Source of the DNA: Blastopirellula marina | GTDB lineage: Bacteria; Planctomycetota; Planctomycetia; Pirellulales; Thermoguttaceae | Length of the DNA: 49,806 nt | Direction of reading: 5' to 3' | NCBI GenBank assembly: GCA_020721965.1 | Contig: DYLS01000022.1 | Span: forward strand, 1-49,806 | Shown: positions 9,726 to 18,717 of the stretch, piece after piece | How positions within the stretch are numbered: the first letter of the stretch is position 1 | How the letters are laid out: each line of letters opens with the position of its first letter | The notes under the pieces: model-generated | Told to the model about the DNA's origin: nothing | Databases searched by the model: none | The model's input: the letters and a program-made list of their open reading frames with translations, nothing else | Program-made: the position numbers and the translations under genes

Positions 9726-10997
9726 GTGACCTCTAACACAGCAGGGTACTTTGCGAGCTTTATCATGTTAATGTGGGTAGCTGTCCAAGGCTGCCCGGAG
9801 TACGCCATCGCTGACGATTCTGGGGCGGGTGGCAAGAATTCGTCACTTCCCGCCTTGGCCTTTGGTCAAAGCGTGGACGGCATCTCCGACGAGGATTTAC
9901 CTTACGTCTATACTCAATGGGAGAACTATACCGTTGAGGACGGCCTGCCCAACGACCATCTTTTTTGTGTCAAGGCCACTCCCGATGTCATCTGGATCGG
10001 CTCGGAAAACGGCCTGGCCCGATTGGATAAGAAGTCCGGCAAGATTCAATCTTGGAACGAAGAAGACGGCTTGCCTTGGCGGGCCATCACCTCCATCGAT
10101 GTCGATCCCAAGACGGGCGATGTTTGGCTGGGGCTTTTCGGCGGCGGATTGGCCCGATTTTCCGGCGGGCGATTCGAACACTTCCACCAGCTCAACAGCG
10201 GCCTGGTGAACGACGTCGTCTACGGCGTGGCCGTCGAGAACAATCATATTTGGTGCGCCACTACGGCCGGCGCCAGCCGCTACGATGTCATCACGGGAAA
10301 GTGGGATATTTATACCGAAAAGAACGCGCCCATGGAAGAGATTTGGAATTATAACGTTACTTATGCTCCCAGTGTCAATAAAGTCTTTCTCGCCGTATGG
10401 GGAAGCGGTTGCCTGGAGTTCGACGTCGCCACGGAAAAATGGAAGGATTATATCGATCCCGACAAGGAAATGGAAATCGACCTCTATCGAGATGACGGAA
10501 TCATCCATGTCATCACGACTGCGGCGAGCTTTGCCGACGGCGCTCTTTGGGTTTCGGCCTACTTTGGCTGTTGCCGTTACGACGGCCGGCACTGGCGGGG
10601 CTTTTACGCCCACGAGACCGGCCTGCCCAGCGACTTCACCAATTTCCTCAAGGCTCGCTCGGCCAACGAGGCATGGTTCTGCACGGACAAGGGTGCGGGC
10701 GTGGTGGCTGATTACGCAACGGACACCTATGTCGCCTATTACCGCAATTCGGACAACTCCGGCGGGGTCGCGAAGATCTATCGTCAGGGACGTTTGCTTC
10801 GCGAAGTTCCTCTGGAGGTTTCAATCGCGCACAATTTTATGATTGGCGTCGATTTCGACGGCGATGACGTCTGGCTAGCCACTGCCCATGGGCTGTCCCA
10901 CGGTATTGGCAAAGGGTACTACCCCGGTGTCAAAAGGGCTCCTCAGCAGCCGCAAACCGTCGCGGCAGCTTCCTCGACATCCGCCGATTCCAAATAG
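9726..10997 (+). CDS. Reg_prop (two-component regulator propeller) exported protein
   Basis: This is a 423-residue protein. I chose GTG 9726 because AGGAG at 9713-9717 lies eight bases upstream and the product then opens with a short hydrophobic signal sequence. The ATG at 9690 in the same frame has no comparable ribosome site. From residue 50 it contains repeated Reg_prop blades with the typical Glu-Asp-Gly-Leu-Pro and Ile-Trp-Ile-Gly/Val-Trp-Leu-Gly phrases. In Bacteroidetes-type hybrid sensors these propellers precede a kinase. Here no transmembrane, kinase or DNA-binding domain follows, so it is a free propeller. It sits 46 bases after the decaheme gene and 57 bases before the first binding protein, probably in one transcript. 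Confidence 0.78.
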   Translation: MTSNTAGYFASFIMLMWVAVQGCPEYAIADDSGAGGKNSSLPALAFGQSVDGISDEDLPYVYTQWENYTVEDGLPNDHLFCVKATPDVIWIGSENGLARLDKKSGKIQSWNEEDGLPWRAITSIDVDPKTGDVWLGLFGGGLARFSGGRFEHFHQLNSGLVNDVVYGVAVENNHIWCATTAGASRYDVITGKWDIYTEKNAPMEEIWNYNVTYAPSVNKVFLAVWGSGCLEFDVATEKWKDYIDPDKEMEIDLYRDDGIIHVITTAASFADGALWVSAYFGCCRYDGRHWRGFYAHETGLPSDFTNFLKARSANEAWFCTDKGAGVVADYATDTYVAYYRNSDNSGGVAKIYRQGRLLREVPLEVSIAHNFMIGVDFDGDDVWLATAHGLSHGIGKGYYPGVKRAPQQPQTVAAASSTSADSK

Positions 10998-11054
10998 TTG
11001 TTCATCAAAGATGAGGTTCGAGATAAGAGAATGGCTTTTCAAGGGAGGTGACTC

Positions 11055-12569
11055 ATGCGATTCATTAAGGTTGCCTTTTGGACGTTTGCAGTTTCGGTCG
11101 GGTTGATCGCTTTTGAGAAGCTGGTCCAGGGTGACGAACCCGCTCCGGCGCCACAGTCCGGGACGTCGGACTTCGCCGTGCCCGTCGAACCTAGCATGAA
11201 GTCTGTCGTTGATGCCATCCGGGCTATTAACGATCCCTATCACGTCCCGAAGTTGCCACTCCGAATCGATCAGAACTACGGCCACACGCCCCGAGACCTG
11301 GAACCGTTCGGTTACGTGCCCCCTTTCAAGCGCCACTTTATGATTCAAATGGAATATACGGGACCGGGCCGCGCCATCCCCGAGCCGGAACACGTCGATT
11401 CGGTGAAAATCGGCTTCCTCGGTCCCATCGAGCCGACCGTTTCCGTTGCGACGGGTGGTAGAAGCCATGAGGAAAACCTCGGCCAGATGATGCTGAGAGG
11501 CGCCCAACTGGCCGTGGAAGTGGCTAACGAGCAAGGGGGATACCGGCCTCGGGGCATTCCGTTCGAATTGGTTGTTCACAATGATAACGGGCTTTGGGGA
11601 TCTTCGGGAAACGAAATCATCAATTTGGCGTACAAGGACCAGGTGTGGGCGATTCTGGGTACAATCGACGGGGCCAACAGCCATATTGCCATTCGCGTTG
11701 CGCTCAAGGCCGAGATTCCCATGATCAATACCGGCGACACCGATCCCACCTTCATCGAAACCAATATCCCCTGGGTTTTCCGTATGATCACCGATGATCG
11801 CAGGCAATGTTATTTGCTCGTTGATTACATCTACCGCAAGGTGGGAATCCATAAGCTAGGTATCATCCGAGCAAGTAACCGCTACGGCCGCTTCGGCGTG
11901 CGTGAACTGCGTGACGGGAGCCGCCGGTTGGGTAAACCCGTTCCCCTGGAAATGGCCTATTTCGTGGGACAGGCGGACTTCTCGCTCGAGCTACAGCGTC
12001 TGAAAGACGCTGGCGTGGAAGCGATCATGCATTGGGGTGATGCGGCGGATGGTGCTCGCATTTTGAACCAGATGCGGGCGATGGGAATGGCGCAACCCTT
12101 TTTCGCCTGTGATCGCTGTCTGGGACCGGAGTTCACCGAAATCGCCGGCAGCAATGCCGAGGGTGTAGTCTGTGCCTCGCCGTGGAATCCCCAGCGGGAC
12201 GATCCGTGCATGAAAGAATTTCGCGAGCGATTTATGAAGCGATTCGAGGTAGAGCCAGACACATACGCCGCCCATGCCTATGACGGTGTGCAAATGCTGC
12301 TTTGGGCCATCCAGGTAGCGGGGCTGAATCGCGCGAAGATCCGTGACGTGCTGGCCTACCGAACCGAGCCTTGGCAGGGTGTGGTAGGCACGATTCGGCT
12401 TACCGCCGCCTTGGATGGGAGGGAAGAAGTCTTCCTAGCCATCCGCGAAGGTGGCCGGTGGCAATACTACACCCGCAAGGATCTGAACATACCGTCCGGC
12501 CCAATTGAGAAATACAGCGACCACCTGAAACAGATTCCTGGCAATTTGACACAGATCCAGCAACCTTGA
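11055..12569 (+). CDS. branched-chain-amino-acid-type periplasmic binding protein (Peripla_BP_6)
   Basis: This is a 504-residue protein starting at ATG 11055 behind GGGAGGTG (11043-11050). A signal peptide (about 1-30) and a long linker precede a type I periplasmic-binding fold. It opens with Val-Lys-Ile-Gly-Phe-Leu-Gly-Pro, followed by the Gly-Ala-Gln-Leu-Ala-Val-Glu helix, a segment in which a site for switching between lobes is visible, and the C-terminal Ala-Tyr-Asp-Gly-Val-Gln helix typical of LivJ/UrtA/AmiC relatives. Ligands of this family are amino acids, amides, urea or aromatic acids, and the ligand here cannot be read from the sequence. No permease or ATPase gene is adjacent, and a second binding protein follows after 16 bases, so a sensing or chaperoning role is possible. 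Confidence 0.85.
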   Translation: MRFIKVAFWTFAVSVGLIAFEKLVQGDEPAPAPQSGTSDFAVPVEPSMKSVVDAIRAINDPYHVPKLPLRIDQNYGHTPRDLEPFGYVPPFKRHFMIQMEYTGPGRAIPEPEHVDSVKIGFLGPIEPTVSVATGGRSHEENLGQMMLRGAQLAVEVANEQGGYRPRGIPFELVVHNDNGLWGSSGNEIINLAYKDQVWAILGTIDGANSHIAIRVALKAEIPMINTGDTDPTFIETNIPWVFRMITDDRRQCYLLVDYIYRKVGIHKLGIIRASNRYGRFGVRELRDGSRRLGKPVPLEMAYFVGQADFSLELQRLKDAGVEAIMHWGDAADGARILNQMRAMGMAQPFFACDRCLGPEFTEIAGSNAEGVVCASPWNPQRDDPCMKEFRERFMKRFEVEPDTYAAHAYDGVQMLLWAIQVAGLNRAKIRDVLAYRTEPWQGVVGTIRLTAALDGREEVFLAIREGGRWQYYTRKDLNIPSGPIEKYSDHLKQIPGNLTQIQQP

Positions 12570-12585
12570 CGCGTCGGGGGCGTGC

Positions 12586-13863
12586 ATGACGAGTGACTGC
12601 CACGCGAACCGCCGGGTGCCGCTGTTTCGCCAAGCCGCAGTGGCACTTGCTATTGGCGGGGTATGCGTCATGGGTGCGGCCCCTGGTCCATTGCCGCAGG
12701 AGCAGCCCGACACGCCCAACACTCGGGCAAGCCGAAACTTTCGTGCCCCCGACAACGCCGGCAACCCCGAACTGCGATCCTCGTTCGCTACCACTAGCGA
12801 AGCGATCCGTATCGGGTATTTCGGGCCGTTCGCGACCGATCCAGATCCCGACGTATTAGAATGGCTTGCGGCGAAAATGGCACTGGAGGACCTGTCCGGG
12901 GAGTGCCTCGACGGTCGCCCTTTGAAGCTCGTACCGGCCTGGTCCGACTCACCTTGGACCGGGGGGGCGGCCTTGTTGACCGATCTTATTTTCGAGCAGC
13001 AAGTGGTCGGCATCATTGGGAGCATCGATGGCGAGGCGACCCACCTGGCGGAGACAGTCGTCGCCAAGACGCATGTGCCCCTTCTCTCTCCGGTGTCCGT
13101 GACCAAGAGCGTCAATCTCGCCAATGTGCCGTGGACCTTCAGTATCTTGCCGGGCGATCATCTGGTGGCGCCGACGTTGGCCAAGCACTTGGCCGATACG
13201 GCTTGTTCTCTGGCGGTGATCAGCGGTTCAGACCACGATTCGCGAGCCTTCTGGCAGGAATTGCGAGCGAACCTTCCGGCAGAGCGTATCACGCTACTGG
13301 GCTTGTGGACGATTCAGGGAGCAGGTAGGGAAGAGTCGCAATCGCTGTCCATCATCGCGGAAAAAGTCATGAAGGCAGCTCCCGATTGCGTCTTGATCAC
13401 CGCGAATGCGGTGACGGCGGCACGCGCGGTACTTGTGCTTCGCGGGGTCGGCTATTCCGGCGGGCTTGCCACCGACGCGAGGGGAGGGCGCCGCGCCTTC
13501 CTCGAAACGGCTGGCGATTCCGCTGAAGGGATTTTCTGCCCACTCGTCGTGGAACCCTCCAACAAGCTTGAAGACTGGTTCGCACGTTTCGAGAGCCGAT
13601 TCCAGCGAAAAGGTGACTACGCCGCCGCCGCGACCTACGATGCAACCTGCCTTCTGTTCCGTGCCACGGTCCGTGCTTCTTCGCCGCAACAAATGGTCGC
13701 CGATCGTGCCAGCGTTGTGCAGGCCCTCCGCGGTCTCTCCCCTTATGACGGCGTCACGGGCCGCATCGAGTGGGACGACCTCGGCGCCAATCTTCGGCCA
13801 GCCCATTTGGGTGTCATCCGCGGTGGAACCGTGCGACCGACCGACCCGGCCGCCGCCAATTGA
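12586..13863 (+). CDS. second periplasmic binding protein of the Peripla_BP_6 type
   Basis: This is a 425-residue protein with a signal peptide (about 1-32) and a type I periplasmic-binding fold starting with Ile-Arg-Ile-Gly-Tyr-Phe-Gly-Pro near residue 68. It shares the order of motifs with the preceding gene (ligand-binding lobe with Gly-Ser-Ile-Asp-Gly, hinge, and a C-terminal Thr-Tyr-Asp-Ala helix) but is shorter and clearly diverged, so the pair looks like an old duplication. It starts 16 bases after its neighbour stops and should be co-translated. No transporter subunits are nearby. The gene ends 117 bases before the convergent TPR/VCBS gene. Confidence 0.83.
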   Translation: MTSDCHANRRVPLFRQAAVALAIGGVCVMGAAPGPLPQEQPDTPNTRASRNFRAPDNAGNPELRSSFATTSEAIRIGYFGPFATDPDPDVLEWLAAKMALEDLSGECLDGRPLKLVPAWSDSPWTGGAALLTDLIFEQQVVGIIGSIDGEATHLAETVVAKTHVPLLSPVSVTKSVNLANVPWTFSILPGDHLVAPTLAKHLADTACSLAVISGSDHDSRAFWQELRANLPAERITLLGLWTIQGAGREESQSLSIIAEKVMKAAPDCVLITANAVTAARAVLVLRGVGYSGGLATDARGGRRAFLETAGDSAEGIFCPLVVEPSNKLEDWFARFESRFQRKGDYAAAATYDATCLLFRATVRASSPQQMVADRASVVQALRGLSPYDGVTGRIEWDDLGANLRPAHLGVIRGGTVRPTDPAAAN

Positions 13864-13979
13864 CGGTGCGACCGATCTGGCTGCCTCCAATGGATCGTGA
13901 CCTTCGCGATAGCGGATCGCGAGCCGCGGTGCCTTTCGGGCTTCGGACGACGGGTAGAGAGCTAGCCGTACTGCCCGAC

Positions 13980-16900
13980 TCATGGATCGGCGGACAGGGT
14001 CGGCGTTCCTATTTGCCTGGTGTTATACATGTCTCGCGCGCGGCGAGTGGCTGGCGTCAATGGATATTTTTCCCCCGACGGGTAGGGATATTGAGACATG
14101 CCGTGGAAGGGCAGGGGAAATACGCTCTCACCTGCCGCGGTGTAAAGGTCCATGTCCTTGCAATAGCTGTCCGTTTTGAGTAACCAGGAGCGACGCAAAT
14201 CGGGGGCTGGGTTGGGGCAGGCGTCGGCCGCGAACTCCAAGGCCACTTCCTCTCCAGGCCCCATGATTACGAACGCGTCGTCCGCCTTGTTGATCAACTC
14301 CGAAACATCGCCAAACCGAGTATATCGTCCCGGCATCATCTTCCACGACAGTGTGTAGTCGATGTTCATGTAATCCAGCAAATTCGGCCACTTGCCATCG
14401 GGAGAATACTCCCGAGGATATCCGAGGTACCGCAACTCTGATCGAGCAGCCGATATCTCGTGAATGCGATCCGCCGGAATCGTCTCGACCGCTGCCAGGA
14501 AGATGCAATCCCAGTACAGTTCCAAATTCGAGCGGATGCGGAGACGGGAATCGCCGGGCTGCAAGAGGTGCGTCAGATCGACGGTCATCCAGTGATTGAT
14601 ACCGGCGGGGTAGGCCGCCTCTCGCAGCAATTCCACCCACCGCCCGTCGCGAAACACGTCGATGCTGGGGGCCTCCAGCCGCACCCCCGCCTGAAACGCG
14701 CCGAAATTCGTCTGCGAGTATCCGTACTCGACCCAGCCGTTTGCGGCCAGGACCAGGCGCCGCTGTCCCGCCATCAGATCACGCAGTTTGGGACCGAAAT
14801 CGAGTTCGATCCCATGCGGCAAGGCAACGCCGCAGAACCGCGGGTCCAGAACAGTCGCCCCCGCATACACACGATCCACCTTTGTCAATGCGGTCAATAC
14901 GTCTTTACCTTCATGATCCCGGGCCGCAACGGGCTTCACCCGGTCCCCCTCGCGAATCACGAAGATTTCGAACGGGGGGAGTGGGAGGTTTACGGCCATC
15001 ATTTCGTGCGGCAAAATCATCGCGTCGGGCGGGTGATCGACCGCCAGCAGCTTGACTTCATCCAGATAGACGATCTCCTCCAAAGGTTCCACGACCCTTA
15101 GTTGATAACGACCGTCCTTCTCGCGAAGCCCAGGAATAGGGACGATCTCTGTGGGATCGGGAGCGGCGTACACACCCGGGGCGGCAAGATATCCCAAACC
15201 GCCCATTCCCGCGAAATCGCTGATGAAGGCAAACTTCTCACCGTCCCACGCGAACAGGTGCGGGCAAGAGGAAGTTTTCCGCGGGATTTCGGCCACTTTG
15301 TGGATTTGATCCGCCGGCAAGCCGACTTCCGCCTGGAGCACGCCGTCAGGCCAAGTTACACGGAGCCACTGGATTTCCGTGCTTTCACCCAAGCCAAAAT
15401 GCAAACGCAACGGCCCCGAGGAAGTAGGACCATTGACGGTACCCACAATCTGCTGCGCAGTGATGGCATCCGACTTGATTTCCACGCGAGCCCCGATTGC
15501 CGACTCGTTGGAGCGCGATTTCTGATCGCGATAGCGGGTCCCGGCCAGGTCGAGCTGGACCCAATGTCCGCCTCGGGTAACGTTCTTGGCCAACTTCGGC
15601 GAGCCGCCTGACGGCAAGAGAATCGCATCCATCGTGCCATTGGCATCAAAATCAGCCGCGGCGGAGGGCGCATTGCCGGGAAAATGCAGCGCCCCAAACA
15701 AAAACCCGCCGTCGATTTTTTCGCAGTTAATCCAGCGACTTTGTGGCAAGTCGTTGATCAACGCCACCGGTCCCCGACGTCCGTCGGGGCGCAGCGCGTC
15801 ACCAATCACCAGGTCCAAATCGCCGTCGTTGTCGAAATCCGCGAATTGGGCTGCCGTTCCCCCCTGCGATCCGGGCACAGTGGCAAAAGCAACGACTTCC
15901 TCGAATCGGAGATCTCCCAAGTTTCGAAAGAGATGATTCTTGGTGCCGGTCATGAGCAAAAGGTCGATCCGGCCATCGTTGTCGAAATCTCCAGCCGTAC
16001 CGGCTACACAGCCGCCGGTTCCCAACCCAGTCACCTGGGCATCCCGAAGACGATATTTCCCAACACGGTCGTTTACCCACAGCGTGGGCGCGGCGTCGGT
16101 GTGAAGCAATACGGCATCGGGGTCGCGATCATTATCCAGATCGCCCCAAAGGATATCGACGACAGGTTTGCCGACCGTATTCCACCCGAACTCGTCACTG
16201 GCATCCCGAAACGTACCATCGCGGTTGTTAATCCAGAGCTTGACCCCGCCGCGATGGGTGGCCGTCGGCAGAAGGCAAGAGACCAGATCGAGGTCTCCGT
16301 CGCTGTCGATATCGAGCAGCCGGGCCGCCGCAGTAAATGTCCCGTCCGGTACAATGGCATCCAAAGCTTCCACACGCTGGAACTGTCCTTTCCCGTCATT
16401 CTGCCACAGCTCGTCCTTTCCCGCGCGGCCTAGCCACAGATCGAGGTCGCCGTCGTTGTCCACGTCTCCCAAAGCGACGGAGACCACATGATCCGAGAGA
16501 GTCGTCCCGGCCTGGAATGCCCGCGCGCCGTCATTGCTAAGGATATTGGCTGCGGCCGCCTCGCCCACACCATGAACGATCACATCGAGGTCTCCGTCGG
16601 CATCTACGTCGCCCACGGCCAGCCCCCCCGTGCGAACGCGGACATTCTCCCACTCCCATGGCTGGATTGTGACCGGCAAATCCAGCACGTCTGGCGAGAA
16701 AACAAAGCTTCGCACGGCAGACTCCGCCATTTTCGCCAGCGGGAGTGCATCAGGCCCCAGTGCCAAATAATACTTTCCGGCAGAACCGTAGATTTTGCGA
16801 ACGGTGAAACTTCCTCCTGCGAGTTCCGCGTTGTTCAAGGCTCGAAACCGTTCGAAAAGCGGGGCGGCCTTATCGCGTTTCCCGCTCCGTTGGTAGAGCA

Positions 16901-17495
16901 TCGCCAGACGATAAACGGCGGACACGAACCCCGGATCCCGCGTTGTTGCCTCCTCCAGCAAACGTATCGCCTCATCATTTCGCCCCAGCACAATCAAGGC
17001 TTCGGCAGTCTTGAAGGCCGCGTGCGGATCGAGCGGATCTTCGCGGTGAACGCGGGCAAAGCACTCCAAGGCCTTTTCGTGGTTCCCGATATGCTCGTAA
17101 TACAATCCCAAGGCATACCAGGCGTGCAGCGAATCCGGCCTATCTGCGACAAGCTGCTGCAAGAGTTCGCCCGCCTTTTTCACCGCATCCGAGCCACCAG
17201 GCTCCTCCTGCATATTCAGATACGCAAGTGCCAGGTTGTACTTCGCCGCGAACCACTCGGGTTCGTGTTGAAGGACCTGCCGAAAGGCCTCTGCCGCGGC
17301 GGAATACTCGTACTTTTCCAGAAGCGCACACCCGCGATTAAAGAGCGTGAGGGACCGGAACACGCCGTCCCTGGCTCCGCCAGATTCGGACTCTGCGAAC
17401 GCTATACCGCCATCGAACGCGAAGGAGAGTGCCGTCAAGTATACCGCGATGAGGGCTTTGCCGATCAGACCAGAGGACGTGTGATGTCGCAACAC
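13980..17495 (-). CDS. very large TPR plus VCBS/ASPIC exported protein
   Basis: This is a 1171-residue protein. I chose GTG 17495 because AAAGGAG sits six bases upstream. Frames further upstream add a non-signal-like extension. After a hydrophobic signal segment come TPR repeats (about residues 30-230, with Ala-Phe-Arg-Gln-Val-Leu-Gln-His-Glu-Pro-Glu and similar). Seven or so FG-GAP/VCBS blades follow with Asp-X-Asp-X-Asp-Gly-Asp-Leu-Asp loops (about 290-610), then an ASPIC/UnbV domain (about 640-715). The last 400 residues form an uncharacterised region containing Trp-Asp-Gly-Glu-Lys-Phe and several conserved-looking Trp/Tyr residues. The fusion is typical of planctomycetes and acidobacteria. 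It faces the heme-protein operon tail to tail, and its relation to the CRTAC1 gene at 5010 suggests a shared system. Confidence 0.85.
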   Translation of the reverse strand: MLRHHTSSGLIGKALIAVYLTALSFAFDGGIAFAESESGGARDGVFRSLTLFNRGCALLEKYEYSAAAEAFRQVLQHEPEWFAAKYNLALAYLNMQEEPGGSDAVKKAGELLQQLVADRPDSLHAWYALGLYYEHIGNHEKALECFARVHREDPLDPHAAFKTAEALIVLGRNDEAIRLLEEATTRDPGFVSAVYRLAMLYQRSGKRDKAAPLFERFRALNNAELAGGSFTVRKIYGSAGKYYLALGPDALPLAKMAESAVRSFVFSPDVLDLPVTIQPWEWENVRVRTGGLAVGDVDADGDLDVIVHGVGEAAAANILSNDGARAFQAGTTLSDHVVSVALGDVDNDGDLDLWLGRAGKDELWQNDGKGQFQRVEALDAIVPDGTFTAAARLLDIDSDGDLDLVSCLLPTATHRGGVKLWINNRDGTFRDASDEFGWNTVGKPVVDILWGDLDNDRDPDAVLLHTDAAPTLWVNDRVGKYRLRDAQVTGLGTGGCVAGTAGDFDNDGRIDLLLMTGTKNHLFRNLGDLRFEEVVAFATVPGSQGGTAAQFADFDNDGDLDLVIGDALRPDGRRGPVALINDLPQSRWINCEKIDGGFLFGALHFPGNAPSAAADFDANGTMDAILLPSGGSPKLAKNVTRGGHWVQLDLAGTRYRDQKSRSNESAIGARVEIKSDAITAQQIVGTVNGPTSSGPLRLHFGLGESTEIQWLRVTWPDGVLQAEVGLPADQIHKVAEIPRKTSSCPHLFAWDGEKFAFISDFAGMGGLGYLAAPGVYAAPDPTEIVPIPGLREKDGRYQLRVVEPLEEIVYLDEVKLLAVDHPPDAMILPHEMMAVNLPLPPFEIFVIREGDRVKPVAARDHEGKDVLTALTKVDRVYAGATVLDPRFCGVALPHGIELDFGPKLRDLMAGQRRLVLAANGWVEYGYSQTNFGAFQAGVRLEAPSIDVFRDGRWVELLREAAYPAGINHWMTVDLTHLLQPGDSRLRIRSNLELYWDCIFLAAVETIPADRIHEISAARSELRYLGYPREYSPDGKWPNLLDYMNIDYTLSWKMMPGRYTRFGDVSELINKADDAFVIMGPGEEVALEFAADACPNPAPDLRRSWLLKTDSYCKDMDLYTAAGESVFPLPFHGMSQYPYPSGEKYPLTPATRRARDMYNTRQIGTPTLSADP

Positions 17496-17997
17496 AACTC
17501 GCTCCTTTAGACCTCGGTTCACCACCTTCGTAAAATGGCAGCCAACTGGCATTGAACAAACGAATCACGCCAGTCGTACGACGCCGCACTGACGATCGAA
17601 TCACTGCAAGCCACGGCAGGGCAGAGGGATCAAGTACCCCCCGCCTCGACCGACGAGATGCCAAAGTAATACCAAGCTGATGGAATGACTTGGAGAATTA
17701 ACAAGAACGAAGAACTCCACCATCGGAGAATGCTGTTGAACGCGGAAAGCACTTCCGTACCCGGCGTACCTCTCCCGCTTCCTTCCAGAGGGTGCATCCC
17801 AATGGCGTACCCGACCCCATGTCACCACCTTGCTTGGCCCCACGCAACCACTACTGGCCTGAGCGAAGCAACGGAACCGCCCGTTACTCCCCGCGTTCCT
17901 GATTACTTCTCTGCTTGTCCATTTCCTTGGAATCGTGCAAAAGCGATCCAATCCCGCGGCGCACCGTCCCTCTTGGGGGAGCATCGCGACCGCCTGC
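17496..17997. other. 500-base gap with no recognised feature
   Basis: Upstream of the large TPR/VCBS gene and downstream of bacterioferritin I find no open frame with a plausible start, ribosome site or protein-like composition, and no terminator-like hairpin. The promoter of the leftward gene should be in its left part but is not obvious. Confidence 0.4.
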
Positions 17998-18468
17998 TCA
18001 CTCCCGAGTCTGCGCGCCCAGGTAAATAGCGATACCCATTTGCTCGATTTGGTCCAATTGTTCCTCCAACCAATCGACATGGGCATCCTCATCCTTAAGG
18101 ATGGATTCCAAGAGCTGTCGGGTCACGGCATCACCAACTTGATCAGCTAGCTGAATCGCCCCGTTATACATCTTGACGGCTAGTAGTTCGGCGTTCAGAT
18201 CATTCTGAAACTGCTGTTTGATATCCGGGCCGACGTTCACAGCGCTCAATGTGGACACCGTTGGCGTGCCTTCAAGAAAGATGATGCGGCTGATCAAGCT
18301 CTCGGCGCGCTTCATCTCTTGAATCGCCCGGCGTTCCACCAGCTTGTGGAGATGGCCATACCCCCAATTCGCACACATCTCGGAGTGGACCATATACTGC
18401 ATGATGGCCGTCAACTCCTTAGCCAGCAATTCATCCAGTTTTTTTACCAATTCGGGATTCCCTTGCAC
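17998..18468 (-). CDS. bfr: bacterioferritin with an altered ferroxidase site
   Basis: This is a 156-residue protein. The start is GTG at 18466-18468 behind GAGGAAA. Bacterioferritin is a 24-subunit shell that oxidises Fe(II), stores iron and binds heme between subunits. The four-helix bundle and length fit the family without gaps. Against E. coli Bfr numbering, ligands Glu18, Glu51, Glu94, Glu127 and His130 are present and the heme ligand Met52 is kept, but position 54, normally the His that completes one iron site, is Arg (codon CGC at 18310-18312 region of the complement). This could weaken the diiron centre. The C-terminus ends Gln-Thr-Arg-Glu as usual. No bacterioferritin-associated ferredoxin is adjacent. 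The gene is monocistronic by layout. Confidence 0.92.
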   Translation of the reverse strand: MQGNPELVKKLDELLAKELTAIMQYMVHSEMCANWGYGHLHKLVERRAIQEMKRAESLISRIIFLEGTPTVSTLSAVNVGPDIKQQFQNDLNAELLAVKMYNGAIQLADQVGDAVTRQLLESILKDEDAHVDWLEEQLDQIEQMGIAIYLGAQTRE

Positions 18469-18523
18469 GGATATTTCCTCCGATGCAACAAAGCCTTCGC
18501 AAACAAGAACCTGCGCTATTCGG

Positions 18524-18552
18524 ATTATCTAGGCACAAGGCTCAACGCACAA
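18524..18552 (-). promoter_or_regulatory. candidate sigma70 promoter of bfr
   Basis: On the - strand TTGTGC and GATAAT are separated by 17 bases, 55 bases upstream of the GTG start. The -10 matches five of six consensus positions. The -35 is only moderate. No Fur-like palindrome is evident here. Confidence 0.4.
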
Positions 18553-18620
18553 GGCATTACCGGGATCATCTGACGGGTGAGCGGGACGACCGCTCATCCT
18601 CAACTCAAAAACGGGGGCGA

Positions 18621-18626
18621 TATAAT
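18621..18626 (+). promoter_or_regulatory. perfect TATAAT -10 element, possible promoter of the DUF6798 gene
   Basis: A perfect TATAAT lies 92 bases upstream of the chosen start at 18718. No good -35 is seen at 16-18 bases, so the call rests on the -10 alone. Confidence 0.35.
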
Positions 18627-18717
18627 GGAGTTTCACGGCACGTGCAATCGCCAAAAGTTCTGATTGAGATTTGGTTCAGGCCCCCTAACAATCCGCCCGA
18701 GCTTTCACGCGGCAACC

